A stretch of 64,000 nucleotides of DNA from Chromohalobacter canadensis (GCF_029544075.1 NZ_JAJQJH010000004.1:124001-188000); one strand, 5' to 3'. Positions 1 to 10,542 are shown, counted from the first letter of the stretch. Notes: generated by a model not told the origin, from the sequence alone. Made by a program: numbers and translations.

Positions 1-1087
1 CGTCGCGCCGACCGCGTCCCGCCACGCGCAGCGTCTCGCCGCCCCGACGCCTGCCCAGCGTAAGGCGGACACGACGCGGAGGGCCGGGAATCAGTTGCCA
101 CGCCACCGGGCCCAGCGGCGTTTCCAGGGGGGCGCAGCCATCCCACTCGGCCTTCCAGTCGACGTCGATAGGCTCGAGCGGCGCCAACAGATAAAGATAT
201 CCTCGCCAGCGCCTGGCCTCTCCACCCGGCCAGGCGACATGGACCTGTGCGTCGCCGCGGGCCTGTAATTGATCGAGCAAGCTTTCGAGGCGCGCGCGCG
301 GCGGCGTAGGCAGAGAGAGTTGCCGACAAGCATGGCGCACGAGAAGCCGCTGACGGGGGCGGGAGAGCGCCAGGACATCCGCCAATGGCAAGCAGGCGGC
401 GTCGCCACCCAGCGACTGTAAGGTTTCCCCAGCCAGTTCCTCCAATAGCGCATCGCTCTCGCCCAGTTGCTCGGCAGTGCGTGCCAGCGATGTCGCCGCA
501 CCCGGCCAGCGTGACGCCAGCGCTGGCATGACGGTATGCCGCAGATAGTTGCGATCGAAACGTTCGTCGGCGTTGCTCGGGTCATCGATCCAACGCAAGC
601 CACGTGTCTCGGCCTCGCGCTCCAGCACCGCCCGCGTCACGGAAAGCCATGGCCGGACCATGAAACGCCCCTGCCACTCTCGGCTCTCGGGCATGCCGGC
701 CATGCCGCGCAAACCACTACCGCGCAAGCCCGCCAGCAACAGGCCTTCGGCCTGATCGTCGGCATGCTGGGCCAGCAGCAGGGTGTCCCCCGCTGTGACA
801 CGTCGGGCGAACGCCGCCAGGCGGGCGTCGCGGGCGTGGGCCTCGAGGCCCCGTGCGCCGCGCTCAACCGTGGCGCGCTCTATGAACAATGGCACCCCGA
901 GACGCCCGCACAACCATCGCGCATGGTCTTCGAACGCGGCAGCGGCATCCTGCAGGCCATGATTGACGTGTAACGCGTAAAGCGGCCGTGGGTGACGACG
1001 GCAGGCGGCCACCGCGAGTGTCAGCAGCAGCGAAGAATCCAGCCCACCGGAGAGAGCCACCCAAACACGACGCCCCGGCGAGGTCAT
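1..1087 (-). CDS. tilS: tRNA(Ile)-lysidine synthetase, C-terminus beyond left edge
   Basis: Converts the wobble cytidine of the AUA-reading tRNA-Ile to lysidine in the cytoplasm, using ATP and lysine. Reading the minus strand from the ATG at 1087 gives an uninterrupted frame to position 1, about 362 residues. The ATP-pyrophosphatase P-loop SGGLDSS is at residues 13-19. The family motif DPSNADERFDRNYLR follows near the middle of the visible part and leads into the TilS C-terminal region. The start is the first in-frame ATG, 43 bases after the accA stop. No clear ribosome-binding site is visible, so the start is only fairly sure. It is the last gene of the minus-strand envelope/replication block, directly behind accA as in many gammaproteobacteria. 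The protein is cut by the window edge, not visibly broken. Confidence 0.9.
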   Translation of the reverse strand, partial: MTSPGRRVWVALSGGLDSSLLLTLAVAACRRHPRPLYALHVNHGLQDAAAAFEDHARWLCGRLGVPLFIERATVERGARGLEAHARDARLAAFARRVTAGDTLLLAQHADDQAEGLLLAGLRGSGLRGMAGMPESREWQGRFMVRPWLSVTRAVLEREAETRGLRWIDDPSNADERFDRNYLRHTVMPALASRWPGAATSLARTAEQLGESDALLEELAGETLQSLGGDAACLPLADVLALSRPRQRLLVRHACRQLSLPTPPRARLESLLDQLQARGDAQVHVAWPGGEARRWRGYLYLLAPLEPIDVDWKAEWDGCAPLETPLGPVAWQLIPGPPRRVRLTLGRRRGGETLRVAGRGRRD

Positions 1088-1130
1088 CGCCAGGGCGTCA
1101 TCGACAAGGGCTTCGGGGGTCGGCCCTGCG

Positions 1131-2084
1131 TTATTGGGGCGCGCCATAGCTCATCAGACGATCATAGCGACGCGACAGCAGGTCATCCGTCTCCATGGCT
1201 TCCAGCCGCTCGAGGCTGGCGCCGAGGGCGTCCTTGATGCTATCGGCCATCTTCTGGGGGTTGCGGTGCGCGCCCCCCAGCGGCTCCTTGATCAAGGTAT
1301 CGACGAAGCCCAGCTCCTTGAGGCGCTCGGCAGTGATACCCATCGCTTGTGCCGCCTCGGAGGCCTTTTCGGCACTCTTCCACAGAATCGAGGCGCAGCC
1401 TTCCGGGGAGATCACCGCATAGGTCGAATACTGCAGCATCTGTAGCTCATCGCAGACACCGATCGCTAGCGCCCCGCCGGAGCCGCCCTCGCCCACGACG
1501 GTGGAGATGATCGGCGTCTTGAGGCGCGACATGACCGCCAGATTGTAGGCGATGGCCTCGCTCTGGCCGCGCTCCTCGGCGTCGATCCCCGGATAAGCGC
1601 CAGGGGTATCGATGAAGGTCAATACCGGCATCTTGAAGCGCTCGGCCATTTCCATCAGCCGGCACGCTTTGCGATAGCCTTCCGGGCGCGGCATACCGAA
1701 GTTGCGCCGCACCTTCTCCTTGACGTCACGCCCTTTCTGATGACCGATGACCATCACCGGTTTGTCGTCGAGGCGCGCCACGCCGCCCACGATGGCAGCG
1801 TCATCGGCGAAGTGACGATCGCCATGCAGCTCGTCGAAGTCCTCAAAGAGACTGTCGAGGTAATCCAGCGTGTAAGGACGCTGAGGATGACGCGAGAGCT
1901 GCGATACCTGCCAGGCGCTAAGATCGCGAAAAATCGATTCGGTGAGCTTGCGATTCTTGTCTTCAAGCTTGCCGATTTCGTCGCTCAAGCTGATACGGCT
2001 GTCATTACCGACCAGGCGTAGCTCGTCGATCTTGGCTTCCAGCTCGGCGATCGGCTGTTCAAAGTCCAGGTAGTTGGGATTCAT
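1131..2084 (-). CDS. accA: acetyl-CoA carboxylase carboxyltransferase subunit alpha
   Basis: Alpha subunit of the carboxyltransferase half of acetyl-CoA carboxylase. With AccD it moves CO2 from carboxybiotin to acetyl-CoA, the first committed step of fatty acid synthesis. The 317-residue protein has the usual length. The N-terminal helical segment (about 8-45, [12 protein letters not shown]) is typical, and the crotonase-like core carries the glycine-rich [13 protein letters not shown] stretch. The frame extends 36 codons further upstream, but the start at 2084 ([11 protein letters not shown]) matches the family and the longer version adds low-complexity Arg/Pro residues. It lies between dnaE and tilS, the common gammaproteobacterial order. 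Confidence 0.96.
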   Translation of the reverse strand: MNPNYLDFEQPIAELEAKIDELRLVGNDSRISLSDEIGKLEDKNRKLTESIFRDLSAWQVSQLSRHPQRPYTLDYLDSLFEDFDELHGDRHFADDAAIVGGVARLDDKPVMVIGHQKGRDVKEKVRRNFGMPRPEGYRKACRLMEMAERFKMPVLTFIDTPGAYPGIDAEERGQSEAIAYNLAVMSRLKTPIISTVVGEGGSGGALAIGVCDELQMLQYSTYAVISPEGCASILWKSAEKASEAAQAMGITAERLKELGFVDTLIKEPLGGAHRNPQKMADSIKDALGASLERLEAMETDDLLSRRYDRLMSYGAPQ

Positions 2085-2256
2085 AGAACGTCTACTTTGT
2101 GGTCTTGGGCAGCCCGGGGCCGCACGTCCGATGTCGCACGAGGCGACGCTGTGACGGACAGGGCATGGCGCCAACCGGCCGTAAACCGGCATTATCGCAC
2201 CCTGAACGCATCACGCAAGACACCGCGCGCCAGCACCATCGCCAGCGATGACGGCA

Positions 2257-5200
2257 TCACCCACGATAACGCAACGTAACCGCTTCCTGACCCTCCACCT
2301 CGCGCAGGGCGATGAGTAGGTCGTCACTGGGCGACACCCGCCAGGGTTCACCCAGTTCCAGCACGCCGCTGGCCTGGGGATTACGGTAACGCACGCGCAC
2401 CGGCAAACCCTGGGGATCGCGCCACCGCGTCAGGCTATCTTGCAAGTTGCGCGCGAAACGTCCATTGAGACGCGCGCCGTCCACCGCGAGCTCCACGGCC
2501 TCGCCATAGCGCGTGCGCGCATCGACCATCGGCGTCACTTCCTTGCCACGCAGGCGCAGGCCACCCGAATAATCGTCGGTGCTCACTTCGCCTTCGATGA
2601 TCAAGACGTCATCGGCGCCAAGCTTGCCACGCATCTGCTCGTACATCTCGCCGAACAACGAAGCCTCGATACGCCCAGTACGGTCGTCCAGGGTGATAAA
2701 AGCCATGGTGTCGCCGCGCTTGGATTTCATGGTCCGCATGGCCACTACCAGCCCCGCGACACGCTGAGATTCGCCACGCTGAGGTTTCAGATCGACGATG
2801 CGCGTCGACACGAAGCGCTTGAGTTCGTTTTCGTACTCGTCGATGGGGTGGCCGGTCAGATAGAGGCCCAAGGTGTCCTTCTCGCCGGCTAGGCGCTCCT
2901 TGTCGGCCCACTCGCGGGCATGGTGATAATCGGCGTAGACATCGCCGCTTTCCGGTTCGACGAAAGCATCGCCGAACATGTCGATCATCCCTGCGCTGGC
3001 ATTGGCGTTGCTCTGAGACGCCGCCTTGAGTGCGGCGTCCAGCGACGCCATCAACACCGCCCGGGTCGGCCCCAGGTTGTCCAGCGCGCCGGAGCGGATC
3101 AAAGCCTCCAGCGTACGCTTGTTGAGACGCTTGGCGTCGACACGGCGGCAGAAGTCAAACAGATCGCTGAAGGCGCCGTCGGCCTCGCGCGCCTCGACGA
3201 TCGCACCGATGGGCCCTTCACCGACGCCGCGAATCGCGCCCAAGCCATAGACGACACGGTTTTGCTCATCGACGGTGAACTTGTAGCTGCCGATGTTGAC
3301 GTCCGGCGGCGTGACCGTCAGCCCCTGCTTGCGGCATTCCTCGATCAGCGGCACGACCTTGTCGAGGTTGTCCATCTCGGTGGACAGCACCGCCGCCATG
3401 AAAGGCGCGGGATAATGCGCCTTGAGCCACGCCGTCTGGTACGAGACCAGGCCGTAGGCTGCCGAGTGCGACTTGTTGAACCCGTAACCTGCGAATTTCT
3501 CCACCAGATCGAAGAGGTTACCGGCCAGGTCCTTGTCGATGCCGTTGGCGGCGCAGCCCTCCATGAAACCAGCGCGCTGCTTGGCCATCTCCTCGGGCTT
3601 CTTCTTGCCCATGGCACGCCGCAGCATATCCGCCTGACCCAGGCTATAACCCGCTATCACCTGGGCGATCTGCATCACCTGCTCCTGATAGAGGATGATG
3701 CCATAGGTGGGACCCAGCACTGGTTTGAGCAGCTCGTGCTGGTAGTCCGGGTGCGGATAGGCGACCTCGGCTCGGCCATGTTTGCGGTTGATGAAGTCAT
3801 CGACCATGCCGGATTGCAGGGGCCCCGGACGGAACAGCGCCACCAGAGCGATCATGTCTTCCAGCGAGTCGGGCTGCAGGCGCTTGATCAGTTCCTTCAT
3901 GCCGCGCGATTCGAGCTGGAAGACCGCCGTGGTCTCTGCCTTCTTGAGCATATCGAAGGTAGGCACGTCATCGAGCGGGATCGAGGCGATGTCCAGCGGC
4001 CCTTGGCCTTCGCGGGCGCGCACCGTATCGACCATCTCCAACGCCCAGTCGATGATGGTCAGCGTGCGCAGCCCCAGGAAGTCGAACTTGACCAGCCCGG
4101 CTTCCTCGATGTCGTTCTTGTCGTACTGCACCACCAGGCCGCTGCCGTCCTCATCGCACAGCAGCGGCGAGAAATCGGTCAGTTTGGTAGGCGCAATCAC
4201 CACCCCACCGGCGTGCTTGCCGGTGCCGCGCGTGATGCCCTCGAGCTGGAGCGCCATGTCCCAGATTTCCTGGGATTCCTCGTCGTTGTCCAGATACTCC
4301 TTGAGCGCCGGCTCCTGCTCGATGGCCTTGGCCAGGGTCATGCCGACCTCGAAGGGGATCAGCTTGGACAGCTTGTCACCCATCGAATACGGCTTGCCCT
4401 GGGCACGGGCCACGTCGCGGACCACGGCCTTGGCGGCCATGGTGCCGAAAGTCACGATCTGCGAGACGGCATCACGCCCGTAACGGCTCGCCACGTATTC
4501 GATGACTCGGTCGCGCTTTTCCATGCAGAAGTCGACGTCGAAGTCAGGCATCGACACGCGTTCCGGATTGAGGAAACGTTCGAACAGCAGATCGTACTCG
4601 AGCGGATCCAGGTCGGTGATCTTGAGCGCATAGGCGACCAGCGAACCGGCCCCGGAACCACGCCCCGGCCCCACCGGGATATCGTTGTCCTTGGCCCACT
4701 GGATGAAGTCCATGACGATCAGGAAATACCCTGGGAAGCCCATCTCGAGGATGATATTGAGCTCGAAGTCGAGCCGCTCGCGGTAGGACTGTTCGTGCTC
4801 GCTGAGATCGCGCCCGGGGTAGATCGGGTTCTCGCCGGAGAACAGCTTATCGAGTCGCTCGGTGAGGCCGTCATGGGAAATCTTGCGGAAGAAGCTCTCC
4901 ATGCTCATGCCGTCAGGCACCGGGTACTCGGGCAGGAAGATTTCCCCCAGCGGCACGTCGACGTTGCAGCGCGCAGCGATCATCACGCTGTTTTCCAGCG
5001 CCTCGGGCAGGTCCGAGAATAGCTCGGCCATTTCCTGCGGGCTCTTCAGGTACTGCTCTTCGCTGTAACGGCGTTCGCGCCGTGGATCGTCGAGCGCCTT
5101 GCCCTCGCCGATCGCCACCCGCGTTTCGTGGGCCCAGAACCCCTCGCGGGTCAGGAAACGAACGTCATTGGTCGCCACCACCGGCGTCTGGGTGTCGGCC

Positions 5201-5763
5201 GCCAGCGCCACCGACAGATGCAGACACTCCTCATCGTGTTCGCGTCCGGTGCGCTGGAGCTCCAGATAAAACCGTCCGGGGAAGGCGGCATTCCAGGCAT
5301 CGCACATTTCCCGTGCCGCCTGGCCGTGTTCGGTCAGAAGATGACGCCCGATCTCCCCCTCGCGGGCACCGGACAAGGCGATCAGCCCCGCGCTTCGGGC
5401 GAAGATCCATTCCTTCTTGAGGATGCCCTGGCCGCGCTGCTGCCCCTCGCTCCAGCCTTGCGAGATCAGTTCGGTCAGGTGACGGTAGCCGTCGTTGTCC
5501 ATCGCCAGGAGCGTCAAGCGATAGGGGTGTGCCTCGTCGTGAGGGTTCTCCATCCACAGATCGGCGCCGATGATCGGCTTGAGTCCCGCGCCTTGGGCGC
5601 CTTTATAGGCCTTGACCAGACCGAACAGATTGGAATCGTCGGTCACGGCCACGGCGGGCATGCCGCCCTCGGCCGTCGCCTCGATCAGCGGCTTCAAGCG
5701 CACCAGGCCATCGACCAGGGAGTATTCACTGTGCACGCGCAGATGAACGAAAGGCGTAGTCAT
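2257..5763 (-). CDS. dnaE: DNA polymerase III subunit alpha
   Basis: Catalytic subunit of the replicative DNA polymerase. At 1168 residues it has the normal length for DnaE1. The N-terminal PHP domain begins with the HSEYSLVDG motif at residue 11. The C-family polymerase core carries the catalytic aspartates in MPDFDVDF near residue 400, followed by the tandem helix-hairpin-helix region and a C-terminal OB fold (about 980-1070). The start codon at 5763 matches family N-termini. A 172-base gap separates it from accA and an 80-base gap from rnhB. Long open frames on the opposite strand, one about 700 codons long, are codon-usage shadows of this gene. Confidence 0.97.
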   Translation of the reverse strand: MTTPFVHLRVHSEYSLVDGLVRLKPLIEATAEGGMPAVAVTDDSNLFGLVKAYKGAQGAGLKPIIGADLWMENPHDEAHPYRLTLLAMDNDGYRHLTELISQGWSEGQQRGQGILKKEWIFARSAGLIALSGAREGEIGRHLLTEHGQAAREMCDAWNAAFPGRFYLELQRTGREHDEECLHLSVALAADTQTPVVATNDVRFLTREGFWAHETRVAIGEGKALDDPRRERRYSEEQYLKSPQEMAELFSDLPEALENSVMIAARCNVDVPLGEIFLPEYPVPDGMSMESFFRKISHDGLTERLDKLFSGENPIYPGRDLSEHEQSYRERLDFELNIILEMGFPGYFLIVMDFIQWAKDNDIPVGPGRGSGAGSLVAYALKITDLDPLEYDLLFERFLNPERVSMPDFDVDFCMEKRDRVIEYVASRYGRDAVSQIVTFGTMAAKAVVRDVARAQGKPYSMGDKLSKLIPFEVGMTLAKAIEQEPALKEYLDNDEESQEIWDMALQLEGITRGTGKHAGGVVIAPTKLTDFSPLLCDEDGSGLVVQYDKNDIEEAGLVKFDFLGLRTLTIIDWALEMVDTVRAREGQGPLDIASIPLDDVPTFDMLKKAETTAVFQLESRGMKELIKRLQPDSLEDMIALVALFRPGPLQSGMVDDFINRKHGRAEVAYPHPDYQHELLKPVLGPTYGIILYQEQVMQIAQVIAGYSLGQADMLRRAMGKKKPEEMAKQRAGFMEGCAANGIDKDLAGNLFDLVEKFAGYGFNKSHSAAYGLVSYQTAWLKAHYPAPFMAAVLSTEMDNLDKVVPLIEECRKQGLTVTPPDVNIGSYKFTVDEQNRVVYGLGAIRGVGEGPIGAIVEAREADGAFSDLFDFCRRVDAKRLNKRTLEALIRSGALDNLGPTRAVLMASLDAALKAASQSNANASAGMIDMFGDAFVEPESGDVYADYHHAREWADKERLAGEKDTLGLYLTGHPIDEYENELKRFVSTRIVDLKPQRGESQRVAGLVVAMRTMKSKRGDTMAFITLDDRTGRIEASLFGEMYEQMRGKLGADDVLIIEGEVSTDDYSGGLRLRGKEVTPMVDARTRYGEAVELAVDGARLNGRFARNLQDSLTRWRDPQGLPVRVRYRNPQASGVLELGEPWRVSPSDDLLIALREVEGQEAVTLRYRG

Positions 5764-5843
5764 GACGAGCTCTTGAGACGAAACGGACGATGCCGCCCGG
5801 GCGACACCTTCCTGAATGAATTGGGTAACAGCGTGATGTGGCG

Positions 5844-6446
5844 CTACACCGGCAGCAACTTCTTGACCGGCGCAAACGAGCGGCGATGCTCATCGAGCGG
5901 CCCCAAGCGCTCGAGCGCTTCGCAGTGCTCACGGGTAGGATAGCCCTTGTGGCGCGCAAACCCATACTCGGGATAGCACTCGTGCAGCGCGAACATCTGA
6001 GCGTCGCGCGTCACCTTGGCCAGAATCGAGGCTGCGCCGATGGCCACATGGCGCTGGTCACCCTTGACCGCGCATTGTCCCGGCACATGATGCCCCGGCA
6101 TCCGATTGCCGTCCACCAGCAGATATTCCGCGGCCACCGGCAGGGCATCGATGGCTCGCCGCATGGCAAGATGCGTCGCGTGGTAGATGTTGTGAGTGTC
6201 GATCTCGGCGGGCGACGCTTCGCCTATTGCGAAGGCCGTCGCGTGTTGGCGAATGGCCTCGGCCAATACGAGGCGGCGCTTTTCGCTAAGAGTCTTGGAG
6301 TCGGCCAGCCCCTCGATGGGACGCGCCGGGTCAAGAATCACCGCGGCCGCCACCACGCTACCCACCAAGGGGCCGCGCCCCACTTCATCGACACCCGCCA
6401 GACACGTGCCCTGATAATCGATCACCAACGGTGGTAGCCCCGTCAT
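5844..6446 (-). CDS. rnhB: ribonuclease HII
   Basis: Endonuclease that nicks at ribonucleotides in DNA and RNA-DNA hybrids, acting in ribonucleotide excision repair. The 200-residue protein opens with the RNase HII signature [12 protein letters not shown], with catalytic acidic residues D20 and E21. A further conserved acidic motif (VDGNRMPG) lies near residue 112. Its ATG overlaps the lpxB stop codon in an ATGA, so translation is probably coupled to lpxB. The lpxB-rnhB-dnaE order is standard in this group. Confidence 0.96.
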   Translation of the reverse strand: MTGLPPLVIDYQGTCLAGVDEVGRGPLVGSVVAAAVILDPARPIEGLADSKTLSEKRRLVLAEAIRQHATAFAIGEASPAEIDTHNIYHATHLAMRRAIDALPVAAEYLLVDGNRMPGHHVPGQCAVKGDQRHVAIGAASILAKVTRDAQMFALHECYPEYGFARHKGYPTREHCEALERLGPLDEHRRSFAPVKKLLPV

Positions 6447-7606
6447 GCATTCTTCTCCTGTAACGGCAAGCGACCATGCGTAATCAGACCGTCGATGGCC
6501 TCGGCGGCGCGCTCACTGGCGCCACGTTGGAGCGTGGCGTGCAAGTCGGCAAAACGCGTCTCCATCGCCTGGCGCTTAGCGTCGTCGTCGAGCCATTCGA
6601 GCAGCGCCGCACCGATCGCCTCATGACTGGCGGCGTCCTGTACCAGCTCAGGCACCAGCGCCTCCTGGGCGATCAGGTTGGGTAGCGAGATCCAGTCGGT
6701 CTTGACCATGCGCTTGGCCAGCCAGTGCGTGGCCGGCGCCATCTTGTAGGCCACCACCATGGGACGATGACAGAGCATGGCCTCGAGCGCCGCAGTCCCG
6801 GACGCGAGCAGCACCGCATCGGCGGCGGTCATCGCCTGACGCGACTCGCCATCGCACAGGACGACGATATCGCGGGCCGGATGATTGGCCAGCAGCGCCT
6901 CGAGTTCTTCGCGACGTGCCGGGGACGCCGCCGGCACGATCACTTGCAGGTCGGGGATGCGTTCGCGCAGCCAGGCGACGCTATCCAGAAACGTAGGCCC
7001 TAAAAAGCGAATTTCGTTGCTGCGTGAACCCGGCAATAACGCCAGCAAGGGTGCTGTGGGCGATAATCCCAGTGCCGAACGTGCCGCCTGGCGATCGTTG
7101 ACCAGCGGCAGTTCATCGGCCAACGGATGCCCGACGAAAGCCACCGGCACGTCATGGCGCGCGTAAAAAGCCGCTTCGAAGGGCAGGAAAGTGAGCATGG
7201 CATCGACCGACTGGGCAATGCTCTTCACCCGTCCCTGACGCCACGCCCAGACCGAGGGACTGACGTAATGCGCGGTGGGGATGCCGGCGACGCGCAATTG
7301 GCGTTCGAGTCCTAGGTTGAAGTCGGGCGCATCGATGCCGATCATCGCGTCCGGCTCCCAGGCCAGGGCGTCACGCCGCAGGTGACGGCGGACCTTGATC
7401 AGTCCCGGCAGATGCTTGAGCACCTCGACCAGCCCCATGATCGACAGCGTCTCCAGCGGATACAGCGAGTGCAGACCTTCGGCGAGCATGCGTGGGCCGC
7501 CGATACCGCGAAACTCGGCGTCGGGATGGCGACGCTTAAGCGCCTGCATCAAGCCGGCGCCGAGGATATCGCCCGACAGCTCTCCTGCGACCAGGTAAAT
7601 ACGCAT
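6443..7606 (-). CDS. lpxB: lipid-A-disaccharide synthase
   Basis: Glycosyltransferase that joins UDP-2,3-diacylglucosamine to lipid X to give the tetraacyl disaccharide 1-phosphate of lipid A at the inner membrane. The 387-residue protein starts [19 protein letters not shown], the characteristic LpxB N-terminus. It keeps GIDAPDFN, the [11 protein letters not shown] motif and the PGSR sugar-nucleotide-binding turn. It lies 12 bases after lpxA and overlaps rnhB by four bases, so fabZ-lpxA-lpxB-rnhB is tightly packed. Confidence 0.97.
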   Translation of the reverse strand: MRIYLVAGELSGDILGAGLMQALKRRHPDAEFRGIGGPRMLAEGLHSLYPLETLSIMGLVEVLKHLPGLIKVRRHLRRDALAWEPDAMIGIDAPDFNLGLERQLRVAGIPTAHYVSPSVWAWRQGRVKSIAQSVDAMLTFLPFEAAFYARHDVPVAFVGHPLADELPLVNDRQAARSALGLSPTAPLLALLPGSRSNEIRFLGPTFLDSVAWLRERIPDLQVIVPAASPARREELEALLANHPARDIVVLCDGESRQAMTAADAVLLASGTAALEAMLCHRPMVVAYKMAPATHWLAKRMVKTDWISLPNLIAQEALVPELVQDAASHEAIGAALLEWLDDDAKRQAMETRFADLHATLQRGASERAAEAIDGLITHGRLPLQEKNA

Positions 7607-7618
7607 GACGTGCCTCGT

Positions 7619-8386
7619 TCAGCGCGTGATGCCGCGCTGGGAATCCTTCAGCGACGCCAGGAACGTCGCGATTTCGGGGCCTTCGAAATCGTTTTCGAGA
7701 CGCTCCAGCGCTTGTTCCATGGTCAGCCCCTGGCGATAGACGGTGCGGTAAGCCTCTCCCAGCGCTCGCAGGGCCTCGCGCGAGAAGCCACGACGCTTGA
7801 GTCCCACCAGGTTGAGCCCATGCGTCTGCGCCGGGTTGCCATTGACGATGACATAGGCCGGGACATCCTTGGTGATGATCGACCCGCCACCACACATGGC
7901 ATGAGTACCGATATGGCAAAACTGATGGATCGCCGAGAGACCACCGAGGATAGCGTGATCGCCGATGGTGACATGTCCGGCCAAGGTCGCCTGGTTGGCA
8001 AGGATGCAATCATCGCCGATCACGCAGTCGTGCCCGACATGCGCGTAGGCCATGAAAAGATTGCGCGAGCCGATGACGGTTGCTTCTTTGTCCTGCACTG
8101 TACCGCGATGCAGGGTAACGCCTTCGCGCACGACGTTGTCGTCGCCCATCTCCAGGCGAGTGGGTTCTCCGGCATACTTCTTGTCCTGACAGTCCTCGCC
8201 GACGGAAGCGAACTGGAAGATCCGATTGCGCTTCCCCAGGCGCGTGGGCCCCTTGAGCACCACGTGCGGACCGATCACCGTGCCGTCCCCGATTTCCACT
8301 TCGGGGCCAACCACGCAGAACGGGCCGATGTCGACGTCGTCAGATACACGCGCACTGGGGTCGACGATGGCGGTGGGATGAATCAA
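7619..8386 (-). CDS. lpxA: UDP-N-acetylglucosamine O-acyltransferase
   Basis: First enzyme of lipid A synthesis, transferring 3-hydroxyacyl from ACP to UDP-GlcNAc. The 255-residue protein begins [14 protein letters not shown] and is built of isoleucine-patch hexapeptide repeats forming a left-handed beta helix. The catalytic histidine lies in the [13 protein letters not shown] stretch. A helical C-terminal acyl-chain region follows from about residue 190. The start codon overlaps the fabZ stop in an ATGA, indicating translational coupling. Confidence 0.97.
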   Translation of the reverse strand: MIHPTAIVDPSARVSDDVDIGPFCVVGPEVEIGDGTVIGPHVVLKGPTRLGKRNRIFQFASVGEDCQDKKYAGEPTRLEMGDDNVVREGVTLHRGTVQDKEATVIGSRNLFMAYAHVGHDCVIGDDCILANQATLAGHVTIGDHAILGGLSAIHQFCHIGTHAMCGGGSIITKDVPAYVIVNGNPAQTHGLNLVGLKRRGFSREALRALGEAYRTVYRQGLTMEQALERLENDFEGPEIATFLASLKDSQRGITR

Positions 8387-8826
8387 GCGACTTTCCTCTC
8401 GGCACAGATGATCTCAGCTTCGCAGGCTAGCTCGCCGTCGACCGTAGCACGACAGGCGAACTTCCAGATCCCGCGCTTGCCCTTGATGACGTTGGCTTCC
8501 AAGCGCAGTTGATCGCCCGGCATTACCGGACGCTTGAAGCGCACGTTATCGCTTCCTACAAGATAATAGACATAACCGTCGGCGGGCATCTTGTTGACGG
8601 TCTTGAAACCTAGGATGCCGCATGCCTGAGCCATGGCCTCGATGATCAACACGCCGGGCATGATGGGATGATGCGGGAAATGCCCATTGAAAAATGGCTC
8701 GTTGATGCTGACATTCTTGTTGGCGACGATCGACTCGCCGACCGTGATCTCCATGACGCGATCCACCAGCAAGAACGGATAACGATGCGGTAGATACTCA
8801 CGGATCTCGTTGATGTCCATTACCAT
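8383..8826 (-). CDS. fabZ: 3-hydroxyacyl-ACP dehydratase FabZ
   Basis: Dehydrates (3R)-hydroxyacyl-ACP in fatty acid elongation and competes with LpxA for hydroxymyristoyl-ACP, which makes its place in the lpx cluster functionally sensible. The 147-residue protein has the signature [21 protein letters not shown], the hot-dog-fold active-site histidine in [15 protein letters not shown] and a catalytic glutamate in LIIEAMAQ. An in-frame extension 16 codons upstream exists. The start at 8826 is preferred because an AGAGG ribosome-binding site lies eight bases before it. A stem-loop precedes it in the gap to lpxD. Confidence 0.95.
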   Translation of the reverse strand: MVMDINEIREYLPHRYPFLLVDRVMEITVGESIVANKNVSINEPFFNGHFPHHPIMPGVLIIEAMAQACGILGFKTVNKMPADGYVYYLVGSDNVRFKRPVMPGDQLRLEANVIKGKRGIWKFACRATVDGELACEAEIICAERKVA

Positions 8827-8850
8827 CGATACAACCTCTGAAATAACGAA

Positions 8851-8874
8851 GTGCCTGCCATGAGGGGCAGGCAC
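8851..8874 (-). repeat. Stem-loop between lpxD and fabZ
   Basis: A perfect 9-bp inverted repeat (GTGCCTGCC and GGCAGGCAC) with a 6-base loop lies 24 bases upstream of the fabZ start in the lpxD-fabZ gap. No T-tract follows, so it looks like an mRNA processing or stability hairpin rather than an intrinsic terminator. That role is inferred. Confidence 0.55.
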
Positions 8875-8941
8875 ACGAGGACGGAGTACTCCGCCTATCT
8901 GGATGGGCAGGGATTATACAGGTCCGACTCGCTAGCAGCTA

Positions 8942-9991
8942 TCAGCCTTGGGCGGCGCCCGAGGCATCCCGTTCCAGACGCGCCAGACGCTTGGCGAGAT
9001 CGTCGAGCTGCTTGAAGCGCACCGCGTTCTTGCGCCACAAGCCATTGGGCATGGCGCCTGTCCCTGAGGAATACACCCCGGGCTCGTGGATGGAGTTGGT
9101 GACAAGACTCATACCGGTGACCTGAACGCCATCGCAAATCGTCAGGTGTCCCGAGAGACCCACGCCGCCACCCAGCATGCAGTGGCGTCCAACGCGGGTC
9201 GAACCCGCGATACCCACGCACCCCGCCAGGGCGCTATGATCGCCGACCTGCACGTTATGCGCGATCTGCACCTGGCTGTCGATCTTGACGTCATTGCCGA
9301 TCAACGTGTCTCCCAGGGCGCCGCGGTCAATGCTTGAGCAGCTACCGATTTCGACGTCGTCACCCACGATGACGCCCCCCAACTGCGCGATCTTGTGCCA
9401 GCCCTGGCCATCATGCGCGAAACCGAAGCCATCGGCACCCACCACACAACCGCTGTGCAGGATGGCGCGCCGCCCGACACTCACGCCGTGATAAACAGTG
9501 ACATTAGCATGCAGGCGAGAGTCGGCGCCGATTTCGCTGTGAGCGCCGATGATACTACCAGCGCCGATCACGCAGCCATCACCGATGACCGCGCCGGCTT
9601 CGATCACACACTGTGGGCCGACCGAGACTCGGTCCCCAAGATGCACGCTCTCGGCGACCACCGCACTGGGATGAACACCTTCCGGCGCCTGCCCCGCCAG
9701 CGGGTCGAACAGCCTGGATAGCTCGGCGTAACCGAGATAAGGGTTGTCGAGTTCGAGTCGCGCGCAAGGCACCTCAGCGCCATACGCGGGATGTACCAGC
9801 ACGGCAGCCGCGCTCGTTTCAGGCAAGTATTTGAGATAGGTCTTGTTGGCCAGGAACGTAATATCGTCCGGGCCCGCATCAAGCAAAGTAGCCAGGCCGG
9901 TGACACGATGATCGCTATCGCCGACCAAGCGGGCCTTGAGACGTTCGGCCAGTTCACCGAGCGTGAAGGCGCAAGGAGTAAGGGTCTTCAT
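8942..9991 (-). CDS. lpxD: UDP-3-O-acylglucosamine N-acyltransferase
   Basis: Third enzyme of lipid A synthesis, adding the N-linked hydroxyacyl chain to UDP-3-O-acylglucosamine. The 349-residue protein has the LpxD N-terminal uridine-binding domain (about 1-100). Hexapeptide repeats follow, with the active-site histidine in the GFGFAHDGQGWHKI segment, and a C-terminal helical tail (RFKQLDDLAKRLARLE). It lies between skp and fabZ in the conserved bamA-skp-lpxD-fabZ-lpxA-lpxB order. Confidence 0.97.
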   Translation of the reverse strand: MKTLTPCAFTLGELAERLKARLVGDSDHRVTGLATLLDAGPDDITFLANKTYLKYLPETSAAAVLVHPAYGAEVPCARLELDNPYLGYAELSRLFDPLAGQAPEGVHPSAVVAESVHLGDRVSVGPQCVIEAGAVIGDGCVIGAGSIIGAHSEIGADSRLHANVTVYHGVSVGRRAILHSGCVVGADGFGFAHDGQGWHKIAQLGGVIVGDDVEIGSCSSIDRGALGDTLIGNDVKIDSQVQIAHNVQVGDHSALAGCVGIAGSTRVGRHCMLGGGVGLSGHLTICDGVQVTGMSLVTNSIHEPGVYSSGTGAMPNGLWRKNAVRFKQLDDLAKRLARLERDASGAAQG

Positions 9992-10014
9992 GTGCGCTTG
10001 GAACCGCTAACCAC

Positions 10015-10031
10015 GGGCGCCGGGAGCGCCC
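10015..10031 (-). repeat. Short stem-loop between skp and lpxD
   Basis: A 6-bp inverted repeat (GGGCGC / GCGCCC) with a 5-base loop lies in the 47-base skp-lpxD gap, directly after the skp stop on the transcribed strand. There is no T-run, so it is likely an RNA hairpin in the polycistronic message. Confidence 0.4.
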
Positions 10032-10038
10032 CATGGGC

Positions 10039-10542
10039 TCAGTTGAGCGAGTTAAAGATGCGAGTGACTTCCTCGGTGACGTCGAGGCCATCCTCTGAAT
10101 ATACCACCGCATCACGATCCACCACGAGGTCCAGGTCATGCCGCTCGACGACCTGTTCGATGGCGCGATCGAGCTTGGGCTTGGCCGACTGCATGAAGGA
10201 CTGTTCCTTTTTCTGCTGCATGCTCTGAATCTGCTGACGCAACTGCTGGAACTCAGACCCTTTGGTACGCAGTTCCTGCTGAGCGCTTTTGCGCTCAGCA
10301 TCGGACATCACCGCGCCATCTTGCTGAAGCTTCTGTTGCAACTGCTGCAATTCTTGGCTGAGTGATTCGGCGCGCTGCTTCTTGTCGCCGATCTGATTCT
10401 TGAGCTCGTTCATCGAGCGCTGGGCGGCATCCGAATCCAGCAACGCCTGACGCCAATCGATAACGCCAACCTCGTTCGCCATGGCCGGCATGGACAGCAC
10501 GCTCATCACCCCAAGACATAGGGCACCCGTCAATTTGCGCAT
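10039..10542 (-). CDS. skp: periplasmic chaperone Skp/OmpH
   Basis: Periplasmic holdase chaperone that keeps unfolded outer-membrane proteins soluble on the way to the BAM complex. The 167-residue protein has a signal peptide (MRKLTGALCLGVMSVLSMPAMA, cleavage after AMA). Then comes EVGVIDWRQALLDSDAAQ and a long Gln/Glu-rich coiled coil (about 45-125) forming the tentacles of the trimer. The start at 10542 is chosen because an AAGGAGAGGG ribosome-binding site lies just upstream. The frame stays open 25 codons further but without signal-peptide character. Placement directly after bamA is canonical. Confidence 0.95.
   Translation of the reverse strand: MRKLTGALCLGVMSVLSMPAMANEVGVIDWRQALLDSDAAQRSMNELKNQIGDKKQRAESLSQELQQLQQKLQQDGAVMSDAERKSAQQELRTKGSEFQQLRQQIQSMQQKKEQSFMQSAKPKLDRAIEQVVERHDLDLVVDRDAVVYSEDGLDVTEEVTRIFNSLN

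Noticed and set aside
2920-5022. A 700-codon open frame on the plus strand opposite dnaE
   Set aside because: It lies entirely antisense to an unmistakable dnaE, has no family resemblance, and such long shadows are common in GC-rich genes with strong third-position bias.
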